Part shown: positions 33,451-42,800 of the stretch, piece after piece
Numbering within the stretch: position 1 is the stretch's first letter
Layout: each line of letters begins with the position of its first letter
NCBI GenBank assembly: GCA_945890485.1
Contig: CAMDCN010000003.1
Span: 62,001 to 126,000, forward strand
Origin: Candidatus Sulfopaludibacter sp. SbA3
GTDB taxonomy: Bacteria; Acidobacteriota; Terriglobia; Bryobacterales; Bryobacteraceae
Direction of reading: 5' to 3'
Length of the DNA: 64,000 bases
Position numbers and translations under genes: made by a program
Notes under the pieces: generated by a model
The model's input: only the letters and a program-made list of their open reading frames with translations
Databases searched by the model: none
Told to the model about the DNA's origin: nothing

Positions 33451-33520
33451 TGTGTTACCTGTAACCATCATGGCAAGCCCCGGGCCAAAAGGCACGGTAT
33501 TGAAAATGCGTGTGTTACAC
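33451..33520 (-). repeat. direct repeat of TGTGTTAC upstream of the adaptor gene
   Basis: The 8-base word TGTGTTAC occurs at 33451-33458 and 33511-33518, 60 bases apart. The first copy sits in an inverted repeat (GTTACctGTAAC) immediately upstream of the adaptor ATG, and the second in GTGTTACAC. The pair could be an operator for the ABC operon, since 60 bases is close to six helical turns. No regulator gene is adjacent. Confidence 0.35.
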
Positions 33521-33628
33521 CCATCTCCCTAATCCCGATCTGTCCGCTTCTGGGACGCAACTGCGCGGCAGCAAACCACTTCGGCGAGAAATATCTGGTT
33601 GTGGCTTCGACAAAGTGCTCGGCGCTGC

Positions 33629-34906
33629 CTACGCTACCGCTGAACTCCGCGTGTGCCGAAGCCGCGAAGACACGGCGAACTGCTGCGTCGCCAGGATTAC
33701 CCGGGCCTGGTCCGCTTCGGAAAGACAGTTATAGAACGGCAAGCGGACCAGCCGGTCGCTCCGTTCATCGGCCACCGGACATGATCTGTCTTCGCCCCAC
33801 TGCTTCCCCATCGGAGAGCTGTGCAGCGGGACGTAGTGGAACACGCTCTTGATCCCGGCGGCCTTCATATGGGCGATGAACTCCTGCCGCTTTGCAAGAG
33901 ACGGCAGCAGCAGATAGAACAAGTGGAAGGCTTGGCCGCAATGGCTGGGAATCTGCGGCATGGCTACGCCATTCCGCACCGCCCAATCCTGCAGGTGATA
34001 CCGGTAGTTCTCCCAAATCCGTTCGCGATTCTGCCGGATCTCCCGGAACTTCTCCAATTGTCCGTAGAGATATCCAGCGTTCAAGTCCGATAGAACGTAG
34101 CTCGACCCGATGTCCACCCACGTGTACTTGTCCACCTCGCCGCGAAAGAAGCGCGACCGGTTGGTACCTTTCTCCCGCAGGATCTCGGCGCGGTCGACGT
34201 ACTTGGGGTCGTTCACAATCAACGCACCGCCCTCGCCGCAGGCGTAGTTCTTCGTCTCATGAAAGCTCAGCGTGGCGAACGCTCCCATTGTTCCCAACGG
34301 CCGGCCCTTGTAAGTGCCAAACAGCCCGTGCGCGTTGTCTTCAATCACCGCAATTCCGTGCCGGTTCGCCAACGCGAGAATCGTATCCATCTCGCAAGCG
34401 ACGCCGGCGTAATGAACCACCACGATGGCGCGCGTCCGAGGTGTGATCAGTCCCTCTAAAAGAGTCTCGTCCAGGTTCAACGTGTCCGGGCGCACGTCGA
34501 TGAAGACCGGCTTGGCGCCACGCAGCACAAAGGCGTTAATCGAAGAGACGAAGGTATAGGTGGGGACGATGACCTCATCCCCGGGCTGCAGGTCCAACAG
34601 CATCGCGGCCATCTCCAACGCATGCGTACAGGACGTCGTGAGCAGCACCGGGCCGGAGTTCAACTCGCGGCGCAACAGATCCTGGCACTTCCGCGTGAAC
34701 GGACCATCGCCGGAGCAGTGCCCATTCCGTACCGCGTCGGCCATGTACTCCATCTCGTTTCCTACCACCGCGATGCGATTGAACGGAATGGCGTTGCGGG
34801 GTCCGGACGAGGCGGGCTCCAAATGGCGCATCAGGTTGACAGTCCCTCGGCCGGGAACCCTCCAAGCAGCGGGCGTAGGAATTGGATTTTTAAGATTCGT
34901 GCTCAT
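33629..34906 (-). CDS. WecE/RffA-like sugar aminotransferase (DegT/DnrJ/EryC1 family)
   Basis: A PLP-dependent nucleotide-sugar aminotransferase of 425 residues from ATG 34906, which overlaps the WbaP-like stop (TGATG). The PLP Lys lies in 'LSFHETKNYACGEGGALI', a motif typical of WecE/RffA, which makes dTDP-4-amino-4,6-dideoxygalactose. Other family features are 'TTSCTHALEMAAMLLDLQPG', 'EVIVPTYTFVSSINAFVLRG' and 'VIEDNAHG'. An N-terminal extension of about 40 residues precedes the fold. As the last gene of the exopolysaccharide operon it probably supplies an amino-sugar to the repeat unit. No terminator is obvious after the stop. Confidence 0.92.
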   Translation of the reverse strand: MSTNLKNPIPTPAAWRVPGRGTVNLMRHLEPASSGPRNAIPFNRIAVVGNEMEYMADAVRNGHCSGDGPFTRKCQDLLRRELNSGPVLLTTSCTHALEMAAMLLDLQPGDEVIVPTYTFVSSINAFVLRGAKPVFIDVRPDTLNLDETLLEGLITPRTRAIVVVHYAGVACEMDTILALANRHGIAVIEDNAHGLFGTYKGRPLGTMGAFATLSFHETKNYACGEGGALIVNDPKYVDRAEILREKGTNRSRFFRGEVDKYTWVDIGSSYVLSDLNAGYLYGQLEKFREIRQNRERIWENYRYHLQDWAVRNGVAMPQIPSHCGQAFHLFYLLLPSLAKRQEFIAHMKAAGIKSVFHYVPLHSSPMGKQWGEDRSCPVADERSDRLVRLPFYNCLSEADQARVILATQQFAVSSRLRHTRSSAVA

Positions 34907-36348
34907 CAATAGGCTCCTTTCCTGAACAACACAGCGCCGATCGTCCGGAACAAAATGCAGAAGTCCAGCCAAACCGACCAATTGCGGGCATAAAATGTGT
35001 CGAGCGTCACGCGCTCGGAGTACGAAGTGTCGCTGCGCCCGGAGACCTGCCACAGGCCCGTCATGCCGCCGTCGACGCTCTTATACAGTTCGAAGCTGTC
35101 GCCATATTTGGCCACCTCCGCCTCGACGATCGGGCGTGGGCCCACATGGCTCATCTCGCCCCGCAAAACGTTCCACAACTGTGGCAGTTCGTCGAGACTC
35201 GACTTCCGCAGAAACGCCCCGGCCCGCGTCACTCGCGGATCGTTGGCCAGCTTCTGCGTACGCTCCCACTCCTCTCTCGCCGCGGGATTCTCCGCCAGGT
35301 GGCGGGCCAGAACTTCGTCGCCGTTCACCACCATCGAGCGGAACTTCCACGCCACGAAGCTCCGGCCATTCCGGCCGATTCGGCGGTGTCCGAAGAAGAT
35401 CGGTCCCGGGGAATCCAGTCCCACCCACAGCCCGATCAGGACGACCAGCGGCACTGAAATTGGGGCCAGCACCGCGCACAGCAGCAGGTCCAAGCTGCGC
35501 TTGATCTGCAGATACTCGGGCAACGTAGCCCTTTGGCAGACTTCAAGTCCCCATTGGCCGCCCACCATCTTCTCGTTCACCCAATAGCTCGAAAAGCCCA
35601 TCAGGTCCGGCACGATCAGCACGTGAGAGAACTTCGCGGCATACTGGTCCACCGTCGAACGGATCTGTTCGTAGGGTTGACCGGAAAGGACGACTACCGC
35701 ATAGAGATTCGAGTCGCTCTGCTGGATGAAGTCCGGCAACTCGTTGCCCCGGATCATCGGGACTCCTTCCAGGGCGCGCCGGGGCGCCGTCTCATCCAGA
35801 ATCGCCACTGGCCGCAGTCCCACGCCGGGGTCGCGCCGCATGGAGCGAATGGCCGAGACGCTGCTGGGGCCGCTGCCAAAGATCACCGCCGGGAACCCCC
35901 ACCAGTCCGCATCGGCCAGCCAGTATCGAACACTCGCCCGGAAGATCGGCACGAGCGCAATGCTGACTGTGATGCTGAGCAGCAACGTCCATGTAAAGTG
36001 CGAAGTCGCGCCGCGGAACGTGACGGTCACCGCGGCGAGAGTTAGAAACACGATCGTCGAAGCGTAGGTTGTCCGCCGCAACTCCTCCTGTGGGCTCAAC
36101 GCCACGCCCGAATACAGGCCTAGCCCGAAGTAAACGCAAATGAACACGAACAGGAACGGCCACAGACGGAGATAGGCGGTCAGGCTCAAGTCCCCATCCA
36201 GGCAAAATTTCGTGACTACTCCCGCTGCCACGGAAACCAACAGCGCAAGGGTGTCGCTGGCAATCAGAGCCGCCAGCATGCGCCAGCGGGAGCTGGCCAG
36301 AATCTCTACCTGCTCCGATAATGGACGTACTGCCGTCGACGTACTCAT
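34906..36348 (-). CDS. WbaP-like undecaprenyl-phosphate sugar phosphotransferase
   Basis: A 480-residue polyisoprenyl-phosphate hexose-1-phosphate transferase that starts the repeat unit on undecaprenyl phosphate. The N-terminal half has about five hydrophobic segments and a central CoA-binding-like domain ('FPAVIFGSGPSSVSAIRSM'). The C-terminal catalytic domain has the membrane helix hairpin ('KRSLDLLLCAVLAPISVPLV'), 'GPIFFGHRRIGRNG', 'WKFRSMVVNGDEVL', 'LRKSSLDELPQLWNVLRGEM' and 'VGPRPIV'. The length and N-terminal domain fit WbaP (galactose-1-phosphate) better than short PglC-type enzymes, but the donor sugar is not certain. It overlaps both neighbouring genes by 1-4 bases. Confidence 0.93.
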   Translation of the reverse strand: MSTSTAVRPLSEQVEILASSRWRMLAALIASDTLALLVSVAAGVVTKFCLDGDLSLTAYLRLWPFLFVFICVYFGLGLYSGVALSPQEELRRTTYASTIVFLTLAAVTVTFRGATSHFTWTLLLSITVSIALVPIFRASVRYWLADADWWGFPAVIFGSGPSSVSAIRSMRRDPGVGLRPVAILDETAPRRALEGVPMIRGNELPDFIQQSDSNLYAVVVLSGQPYEQIRSTVDQYAAKFSHVLIVPDLMGFSSYWVNEKMVGGQWGLEVCQRATLPEYLQIKRSLDLLLCAVLAPISVPLVVLIGLWVGLDSPGPIFFGHRRIGRNGRSFVAWKFRSMVVNGDEVLARHLAENPAAREEWERTQKLANDPRVTRAGAFLRKSSLDELPQLWNVLRGEMSHVGPRPIVEAEVAKYGDSFELYKSVDGGMTGLWQVSGRSDTSYSERVTLDTFYARNWSVWLDFCILFRTIGAVLFRKGAY

Positions 36349-37487
36349 TTCGAGGTTGTTCCTTTGGCGGCGGGGATGACGTGAAGGGTGTTGGTGGAGC
36401 GGGTTGGGTGAACGCTGCGGAAAACCTCCAGGGTCTTGCGCACCATGGCGTCGAGTTGAAAGTGGTCCTCAAAGCTGCGGCGTGCGGCGGCGCCGAGACG
36501 GGCGCGCAGCGCCGGGCTCGCGGCCAGTTCGGACAACCGCTGCGTGAGCTGTGCCTGATCGCCATGCGGAATCAGATACCCGGAGATCCCGTCGGCGATC
36601 GCCTCACGGACGCCGCCCACGTTGGTGGAAACCACAGGCAGCCCCGTCCGCATCGCTTCGAGAATGCTGATCGGAAAGCCCTCATAGTGCGTGGAAAGGA
36701 CGAACACGTGCGAGGACGCGAGCAGGCTCGGCACATCCAGCCGCTCGCCCAGAAACTCAACCTTCCCCGTCAGGCCCAGGCGTGCCGCCTCCGCTTCCAC
36801 CGCTCCCCGCGTCGGGCCGTCGCCCACCAGCAGAAGCCGATAGGGGGCTTGCACCGGCGCCAGGGCCCGCACGAGCGACATCTGGTCCTTCTGCGCGGCA
36901 AAGCGCGCCACCATGATGATTCGGCACTCGGCGGCTTCACCGGGTTCACTCCGGAAGCCGTTATCGGGAATGCCATTGTGTACTGTCACCAACTGCTTCT
37001 CGCGACCCACCTTGTACCGCCGCGCCAGTTGCCGATTCGCTTCCGAAACGTTGATGATCTTTTCGCAGCAGAACGCCGCCGCAAACTCCATCGGCACGCC
37101 CACCGCTTTCCACTTCCAGGAAGTCCCCTCGGAGAATGCCCACGAATGCGCCGTGAATACCGCCGGCACCCCGGTCAGCCGAGCGGCTATCCGGCCCACA
37201 ATGCCTGCCTTCGACGTGTGGGCATGTAACAGATCCGGCCGCTCTTCGCGCAACAACGCGACTAGCTCCCGCACCGCCAGCAGGTCTGTCAACGGCTTCG
37301 TCGGCTGCACCAGATGACGCAACACATGCACCCGTACCCCCAGCGACCGCACGGCGTCGGCCAGGAATCCCTCTTCACCCACACCCAGCACCGGCTCGCA
37401 GTTGCTCTGCATCCCGCGAATCAGATCCAGCACGTGGACCTGCCCACCGCCTGTCTCCGCCCGTGTGATCAAAAACAAAATCTTCAT
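36345..37487 (-). CDS. GT4-family glycosyltransferase
   Basis: A 380-residue retaining glycosyltransferase of GT-B fold. ATG 37487 overlaps the preceding stop (ATGA) and gives the standard N-terminus 'MKILFLITRAETGGGQVHVL'; the open frame before it is only the shadow of the GT2 gene. The donor-binding half has 'VGDGPTRGAVEAEA', 'VFVLSTHYEGFPISILEAMR' and 'GLPVVSTNVGGVREAI' with the EX7E pattern. The GGG loop near the N-terminus contacts the nucleotide sugar. It adds one of the sugars of the exopolysaccharide repeat on the cytoplasmic face; which sugar cannot be read. Confidence 0.92.
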   Translation of the reverse strand: MKILFLITRAETGGGQVHVLDLIRGMQSNCEPVLGVGEEGFLADAVRSLGVRVHVLRHLVQPTKPLTDLLAVRELVALLREERPDLLHAHTSKAGIVGRIAARLTGVPAVFTAHSWAFSEGTSWKWKAVGVPMEFAAAFCCEKIINVSEANRQLARRYKVGREKQLVTVHNGIPDNGFRSEPGEAAECRIIMVARFAAQKDQMSLVRALAPVQAPYRLLLVGDGPTRGAVEAEAARLGLTGKVEFLGERLDVPSLLASSHVFVLSTHYEGFPISILEAMRTGLPVVSTNVGGVREAIADGISGYLIPHGDQAQLTQRLSELAASPALRARLGAAARRSFEDHFQLDAMVRKTLEVFRSVHPTRSTNTLHVIPAAKGTTSK

Positions 37488-38512
37488 GAAAGCACCCCCC
37501 GGACTAACGCCGGCCGCGACCCCGGCGAGAAGGCGAGCTGCACCAACCGCGCCGCACTCCGCCGAGGCAGAATCGCCGTCAACACGCCCCATCCGCTAAA
37601 CAACACTCGCGTCCGAATCCCTAACTCCTCCGCGCTCCATACCGCCCGCACTAAACTCCACGCCAGGCGAGCCGCGCTATCCCCGGCGAACGGATGCATC
37701 TCCCGGCTCATCTTGAAACACGCCAGGCGAAGCTTGCGGTGCAGCCAGTGGGAGTACACCGCGTCGTCGGAAAGCGCCAGTCGCCGCTCCGCCGCAAACC
37801 GTTCCAACGTGCGGCGCAGCCGGATATCGGAATCCAACAGCTTCCCCATCCTGCTGCCATCCATTGCCCCGCTGCCGTCCATCGCCGTCTCGCTCTTGCC
37901 ATGAATCCGGTACAGCGCAATGGGCTCGTCAACCAGCCCGACGGTGCCGAAGAACGGAGCCAGGAACACGAAGTAGCCTTCGGCCCCAACGCGCCACTCC
38001 TTCTCGTCGAGCGGAAACAATTGCTGCAGCATCTCCCGCGAAAACGCATTTCCGCTCGTCGGAGAACTTACGTAGAATCCACGCTGCAACACCTCCTGCG
38101 CCAAGTTGCCGGACGGCAGTGCCGCTCGCGGAATTACCCCGCCGAGCGGCAGGCCCTGTTCGTCAACCAACGCCAGGGGATAGTGCACTTTGGACATTCC
38201 CGGCCGCCAGGCCGCCGCTACCTTCTCCGCCGCGTCGGGCCGCAGGACATCATCGGCGTCCAGCAGCATCACCACGTCCCCGGTGGCTAAAGCGATACCA
38301 GCGTTGAATGCCGATGCCTGCCCGCCATTACTTTTGAGCACTAGCTTCACGCGCGAAGCGTACTGCTGCAGCAACTCCGGACACTGGTCCGTGCTGCCGT
38401 CGTCCACCACAATCACTTCGATGTCTTTGTACGTTTGGCCCAACGCGCTGTTGACGGCCTCCACGACGTACTCGGGATAGTTGTAGTTGTCGATTACGAT
38501 ACTGATCTTCAT
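37484..38512 (-). CDS. GT2-family glycosyltransferase
   Basis: A 342-residue inverting glycosyltransferase of GT-A fold. ATG 38512 overlaps the flippase stop and begins '[20 protein letters not shown]'. The acidic motifs are 'VIVVDDGSTDQCPELL' and the DxD in 'VMLLDADDVLRPDA'. 'GGQASAFNAGIALATGD' is the usual intervening loop. The C-terminal third is helical and Arg-rich ('RRTLERFAAERRLAL'), perhaps for membrane contact. It is one of three glycosyltransferases of the operon, implying, with WbaP, a repeat unit of about four sugars. Confidence 0.92.
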   Translation of the reverse strand: MKISIVIDNYNYPEYVVEAVNSALGQTYKDIEVIVVDDGSTDQCPELLQQYASRVKLVLKSNGGQASAFNAGIALATGDVVMLLDADDVLRPDAAEKVAAAWRPGMSKVHYPLALVDEQGLPLGGVIPRAALPSGNLAQEVLQRGFYVSSPTSGNAFSREMLQQLFPLDEKEWRVGAEGYFVFLAPFFGTVGLVDEPIALYRIHGKSETAMDGSGAMDGSRMGKLLDSDIRLRRTLERFAAERRLALSDDAVYSHWLHRKLRLACFKMSREMHPFAGDSAARLAWSLVRAVWSAEELGIRTRVLFSGWGVLTAILPRRSAARLVQLAFSPGSRPALVRGVLS

Positions 38513-39816
38513 AAAACGGACTCGATCGACTCGGGCGTGGAGCCGTGGGATTGCGAACGAACGAACGGGTCCATGCGCCGGAAGCGCAAGTACGAGAAAC
38601 AACCGACGACGACAAATGCCTCGCTGGCGGCGACGGCGATACACATGCCGATGTGCTGCAGTCCGGGAGCCAGCAGCGAAGCCAACACCACGTTCAACAC
38701 GCCGGCGCCGGCGATCACGAAGTTGAACTGGCGATCCATTCCCAACGGCAGCATCCAGTTCATGCCCAGAGCGGTCCCCATCCCCACCAGCCAGGGCAGC
38801 AGCGCGAAGATGCGCAGCGCGGGAATCGAAGCCTCAAAACCGGGGCCCAGCAGGATGCTCACGAACAGCGGCGCACCAATCCAGATGACGGCTCCCAAGA
38901 CCGCCCCGACGCCCGTGAGCAGAGCGATGCTCAACCGGCCCAGCCGCTGCGGATCCAGCTCCGGAGAGCTCCCCTGCCGGTTCAACTGCGCGTACAGACT
39001 CTGCGCCAGCGGTTGCATCAAACCCAGAAACCCTTTCGCAATGCGTTCCGCGCCGGAATAGAAACCCACAAACTGCGGAGCCACGAACAGGCCCAGAATG
39101 AATGCGTTCCCGAGCGTGAAGAGGCTTACCGCGCTCCGGAAGAAGAACATCGAAAGTCCCATGCGCAAAGCGCGGATGCCGCCTGCCCACGTCGGCGCCA
39201 GCAGAGGCGTCTCTCGCCGGATCTGCACCAGCCCGATGACCACGCTCGCTGTTGCCGCCAGTCCATTGAAGAACAGCAGCATCCATCCCTGATCCGGCTG
39301 CCGCAGGCAAACGAACACCAGCGCCGTGGCCACCGAACGCGATACCACTTCCGCCTTCGCGATTCGCGCCGCCTGCCCCGCACCTTGCAAGTACCAAACC
39401 AGGCTCGCCCCCTGCGCTACGGCAAAGAACAGCGCCGCGGCAAACAATCGCCCATGCTCCTGAAAAAGTGGCGCCGCCAGCCACAATCCACTGATCGGAA
39501 TGGACAGGCTCGCGAGCAGAATCAGCTTCGCCGCGGTGACATCGGCCAACACCTGCGCGCGCCCCTCCGCATCGCCATGGAGCCGTGCGACATCGCGGGT
39601 TCCGGACAGGCCGAACCCATACTCGATCAACATCGACGCATAGAGCGCGAACGATTGAAAAATCGAAAGCCAGCCCCATTGCTCCGGCCCCAGCACTCGC
39701 GCCACGAATGGAATCACCAGCAGGGGTAGAAAATACGTGGCGCCGTGGACCGCGTACAGTGCCACGGTCTCCCGCAGGCCGTTGCTGTTTCGAAGGCGCT
39801 GCCAAAGGCTCTTCAT
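38509..39816 (-). CDS. Wzx-like polysaccharide flippase
   Basis: A 435-residue membrane protein of the MATE/MOP flippase superfamily. Some 12 hydrophobic segments are visible. The N-terminal '[20 protein letters not shown]' followed by '[20 protein letters not shown]' is the recognisable start of Wzx/RfbX proteins, and '[20 protein letters not shown]' follows. It flips undecaprenyl-linked repeat units to the periplasm for the polymerase. Both ends overlap the neighbouring glycosyltransferase genes by 4 bases, so it is translated as part of the operon. Confidence 0.92.
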   Translation of the reverse strand: MKSLWQRLRNSNGLRETVALYAVHGATYFLPLLVIPFVARVLGPEQWGWLSIFQSFALYASMLIEYGFGLSGTRDVARLHGDAEGRAQVLADVTAAKLILLASLSIPISGLWLAAPLFQEHGRLFAAALFFAVAQGASLVWYLQGAGQAARIAKAEVVSRSVATALVFVCLRQPDQGWMLLFFNGLAATASVVIGLVQIRRETPLLAPTWAGGIRALRMGLSMFFFRSAVSLFTLGNAFILGLFVAPQFVGFYSGAERIAKGFLGLMQPLAQSLYAQLNRQGSSPELDPQRLGRLSIALLTGVGAVLGAVIWIGAPLFVSILLGPGFEASIPALRIFALLPWLVGMGTALGMNWMLPLGMDRQFNFVIAGAGVLNVVLASLLAPGLQHIGMCIAVAASEAFVVVGCFSYLRFRRMDPFVRSQSHGSTPESIESVL

Positions 39817-40847
39817 GCGTGGCCCTCCAGCAATTTCCTCGTGTCGCTCGCCACGGACTCCCAGGAATACGCCGCCGCCCGTGCCAAGCCCTTCGCGGTC
39901 AGCTCTCGCCGCAAAGGCTCATCCCGGAACAGCTCCACCACGGCCTCCGCCATCGCCGCCGGTTCCCGGGGATCCACGAGCATCGCGGCACCGCCGGTTA
40001 CCTCCGGCAACGACGTGTTGTTCGACGTGATCACCGGCACCCCGCACGCCATTGCCTCGAGCGGCGGAATGCCGAAGCCTTCGTACAACGAGGGATAAAT
40101 GAACGCCGATGCGCCCGTATACAGCGCCGCCAGATGTTCGTCCGGCACATAGCCGGTAAACCGGACCCGTCCAGGCAACTCTCCCAGCAGCACCTCGGAG
40201 AAGACTCGGGACGCTCCCGTGCCTCCGGCCACCACTAGCGTCACATCCTCGGCCAATCGGCTCTGCGCCAAGCGCCAAGCCTCTAACAGCCGCCCGATAT
40301 TCTTGCGCGGTTCAACGGATCCTACGCAAAGCAGGTACGGCCCCGGCCCCACGTCCAGCGCCGTCCGCGCCAGATCCACCCGCTCCGGAGTGGCCGGCCG
40401 GAACGCAGGATCGACGCCATTGGGGATCACCGTAATCCGGTTTTCCGGTATGCCGAGCAACTCCTGCAGCCGCTGCTTCGTGTATTCGGAAACCGCGATC
40501 AAATGGGCCGCCCGGCGCGTCAGCCGCGGCAGCAGATACCGGTACCAGGCGCTGAACTGCGCACTGAACCACTCCGGATGTTCGAGCGGAATCAGATCGT
40601 GAATCGTGCAGACCTGGTGGCCCACCGTCAACGGCCCAGTATTGTTCGGACTCCAAAGCAGCCGTCCCCGCACCGCCATCGGCAGGTACAGTTGCTCCCA
40701 TGCATGTCCGGCCGGACCCCGCATGCCGCCCGGCGGATCGACGGATTCCAGGATGTCGGCCAACCGCCGGGAAACCTCCAGCGCGTACCGCTGCATGCCC
40801 GTCACCTTATGCACCCGGAAGCGGGCGTTCAGCGCTATGCCTCGCAT
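39813..40847 (-). CDS. GT4-family glycosyltransferase (mannosyltransferase-like)
   Basis: A 344-residue GT-B glycosyltransferase. The N-terminus '[20 protein letters not shown]' with the 'TGMQRY' loop, then '[14 protein letters not shown]', '[18 protein letters not shown]' and '[10 protein letters not shown]', are typical of the GT4 mannosyltransferase-like subgroup. The donor site is '[20 protein letters not shown]', and '[20 protein letters not shown]' carries the E-x7-E. The start overlaps the polymerase-like gene by 13 bases, and the end overlaps the flippase gene by 4. It is the glycosyltransferase nearest the polymerase and flippase genes. Confidence 0.92.
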   Translation of the reverse strand: MRGIALNARFRVHKVTGMQRYALEVSRRLADILESVDPPGGMRGPAGHAWEQLYLPMAVRGRLLWSPNNTGPLTVGHQVCTIHDLIPLEHPEWFSAQFSAWYRYLLPRLTRRAAHLIAVSEYTKQRLQELLGIPENRITVIPNGVDPAFRPATPERVDLARTALDVGPGPYLLCVGSVEPRKNIGRLLEAWRLAQSRLAEDVTLVVAGGTGASRVFSEVLLGELPGRVRFTGYVPDEHLAALYTGASAFIYPSLYEGFGIPPLEAMACGVPVITSNNTSLPEVTGGAAMLVDPREPAAMAEAVVELFRDEPLRRELTAKGLARAAAYSWESVASDTRKLLEGHA

Positions 40848-42160
40848 GGCCGGCCTCCTCGCTTCTGCTCGAGCAAAGCGCCCGGCAACGGTGAGACCCG
40901 CAGTAGCGGCACGGCCAGCAGCAGCATGGCAAACGCCGGGATCACCCGTCCCTCAGCCCAGTAAATGATCCGTGGAGCCTCCAGGAGACTCAGCAGCAGA
41001 ATCGGATAAAACAGCAGTCCGCTGAGCTGGTTGCGGCGGAATCGCCGGTAGACCCAACCGCAGATCAAGCCGGCCGCCAGCCAGTAAATCATTCCGCCGA
41101 ACACGTCAAAGTCGACGTACGGCAGCAGAAGGCCTCCGTTGTTGTTGAACTCCGGATTCGTGCCCGCTTCGAGAATATCGGCGAACCGGTCGCGGTTCTC
41201 GATCATCATCCCGGGGAACAGATCGCGCATCACCGAATTCAGCACCGGGAACCGCCAGAGAAACAGCACGGTGAAGTAGGGAGCGTTGCCCAACGCCTCG
41301 GGGTGGTTCAGCAGAAAGGCGCTGTTGTTCGCCGCTGTCACGTAGTAGCCGAACAGTCGCGCCGCGGCAAATTCCCAGATCGAATCGCTCCGGTCGGCAT
41401 AGAAATTCACCCACGACCGCAGATACTCCGACCCCGTAAACATCAGGAACACTCCGATGGCCGCGGCAAACGGCACCGCGTGAAACACCGCCGGATATTC
41501 GCGGCGCAACTGCAGAGTCACCTTCGGCAACTGCAGCACCAGCACGGCGGCGGGTACCACCAACTCAATCACTGCCAGCCGTTCGCTATTGAAAACAGCC
41601 CGCACTACAGCCAGCACCAGCATCGTCAAAAGAGGCATCCGCACTATTTGCCAGTAGCCGGCACACGCCAACACGCAACCCAAAATCACCGCCGCGATGC
41701 CGAACTGCGTCAACGTCGTCAGCCCGCCGAGCGTGATCAGATACGTGTCCTTCATGAGATAGGACATGTCCTTCTCTCCCGTCAGAACGCCCTTCACCAG
41801 TTCCAGATTCGCTCCGCGCGAAATCGCGGCGCCCACCCAGATCACGTACCCCGTGTAGCAAAGCCAGGTGCAGACGCGGAACAGCGATACTGTCCGCGGC
41901 CAGTCGACGTCGTTGGCCCAGTTCGCATTGTCCTCTCCGGCTCTGGCCAGCGGCCGGCTCACGGCCACGCCAAAGGCGAACAGCAGAATGGCTGCCATTC
42001 CCAAAAACAGCGTCGTGTCATCGAAATACTTCGCGCTTTTCCACTGGCTCTCGTAGAGAGTCGCCGGCAGGCCCCACGCCGCCGCAAACACCAAGCCGCC
42101 CACCGTGGTCAGCAGTGCTCCCGGGTGCAACCACCAGATGGAACCCGCTACCTTCTCCAT
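40835..42160 (-). CDS. Wzy-like O-antigen/exopolysaccharide polymerase
   Basis: A 441-residue polytopic membrane protein with about 11-12 hydrophobic segments and a large periplasmic loop in the second half (about residues 255-360, Asn/Asp/Arg-rich). This is the general topology of Wzy polymerases, which show little sequence conservation. The assignment therefore rests on topology and on its place between the export porin and the glycosyltransferases, where no other gene could supply the polymerase. ATG 42160 is chosen because it lies inside the end of the wza-like gene (13-base overlap), a normal coupling; the frame is open 30 bases further. Confidence 0.75.
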   Translation of the reverse strand: MEKVAGSIWWLHPGALLTTVGGLVFAAAWGLPATLYESQWKSAKYFDDTTLFLGMAAILLFAFGVAVSRPLARAGEDNANWANDVDWPRTVSLFRVCTWLCYTGYVIWVGAAISRGANLELVKGVLTGEKDMSYLMKDTYLITLGGLTTLTQFGIAAVILGCVLACAGYWQIVRMPLLTMLVLAVVRAVFNSERLAVIELVVPAAVLVLQLPKVTLQLRREYPAVFHAVPFAAAIGVFLMFTGSEYLRSWVNFYADRSDSIWEFAAARLFGYYVTAANNSAFLLNHPEALGNAPYFTVLFLWRFPVLNSVMRDLFPGMMIENRDRFADILEAGTNPEFNNNGGLLLPYVDFDVFGGMIYWLAAGLICGWVYRRFRRNQLSGLLFYPILLLSLLEAPRIIYWAEGRVIPAFAMLLLAVPLLRVSPLPGALLEQKRGGRPCEA

Positions 42161-42795
42161 ATGCCGAATCCCGCGTAGAGCTGACCCCACTGGATGTATC
42201 GCTCCAGCTTGCTCACCCTGTTCTGGGGAACTATCAGCAGGTCGCCACCCTGAATCTTGACGTCCTCTTTGATCCCCGCGACGCTCATCACCCGCTTCAG
42301 GTCTACTACCCGAACATCGGCATACTCGTCGTTATGGCGACGCACCAGAACCACCTGCGAGTGCTTCGAACTCGTCGTGAAACCGCCGCTCATCGCCACC
42401 GCGTCTACCGCTGTGATTCCGCCCCGTACGTCGTATCGTCCCGGCCGAGCCACCTGCCCCGCCACCGTGAACGTCGGCTTCACGAAATCAGCTAACAGAA
42501 GAATCACCTCGGGATCGCGCAATCGTTGCCCCGCCAAAGTCGTGATCGCCGCCCGCGCCTCTTCCAAGGTCAGTCCGCCCACCGGCACGAAACCCGCAAT
42601 CGGAATCGCAATCTTGCCGTCCGGCTGCACGGTCGCTTTTGCGTTGAACTCCGGCGTATACCGGTACTGCACCTCGACGGCGTCCCCCGGCTGAATTCGG
42701 TATCCGGACTCGCGCGGTTGCAAAGTCGGAGTCTGAGCGTACAAAGCCGTCGCGAGCGCCAGCCAAAGCGCCGCCTGATAAAGCAATCGGAACAT
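42148..42795 (-). CDS. Wza-like polysaccharide export protein
   Basis: A 215-residue outer-membrane polysaccharide export protein. The signal peptide MFRLLYQAALWLALATALYA ends in an AxA-type site with no lipobox Cys, unlike E. coli Wza. 'YRIQPGDAVEVQYRYTPEFN' and 'VQPDGKIAIPIAGFVPVGGL' form the poly_export domain, followed by one SLBB-type domain ('FTVAGQVARPGRYDVRGGIT', 'VDAVAMSGGFT'). It is shorter than Wza and lacks a clear C-terminal amphipathic helix, so the outer-membrane pore may need a partner. It begins 5 bases after the ATPase-like gene. Confidence 0.9.
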   Translation of the reverse strand: MFRLLYQAALWLALATALYAQTPTLQPRESGYRIQPGDAVEVQYRYTPEFNAKATVQPDGKIAIPIAGFVPVGGLTLEEARAAITTLAGQRLRDPEVILLLADFVKPTFTVAGQVARPGRYDVRGGITAVDAVAMSGGFTTSSKHSQVVLVRRHNDEYADVRVVDLKRVMSVAGIKEDVKIQGGDLLIVPQNRVSKLERYIQWGQLYAGFGIWRR

Positions 42796-42800
42796 ATTGG

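Noticed and set aside
38545-39729. 394-residue plus-strand frame inside the flippase gene
   Set aside because: Very Gln/Arg/His-rich and without structure; the minus-strand flippase is well supported and operonic.
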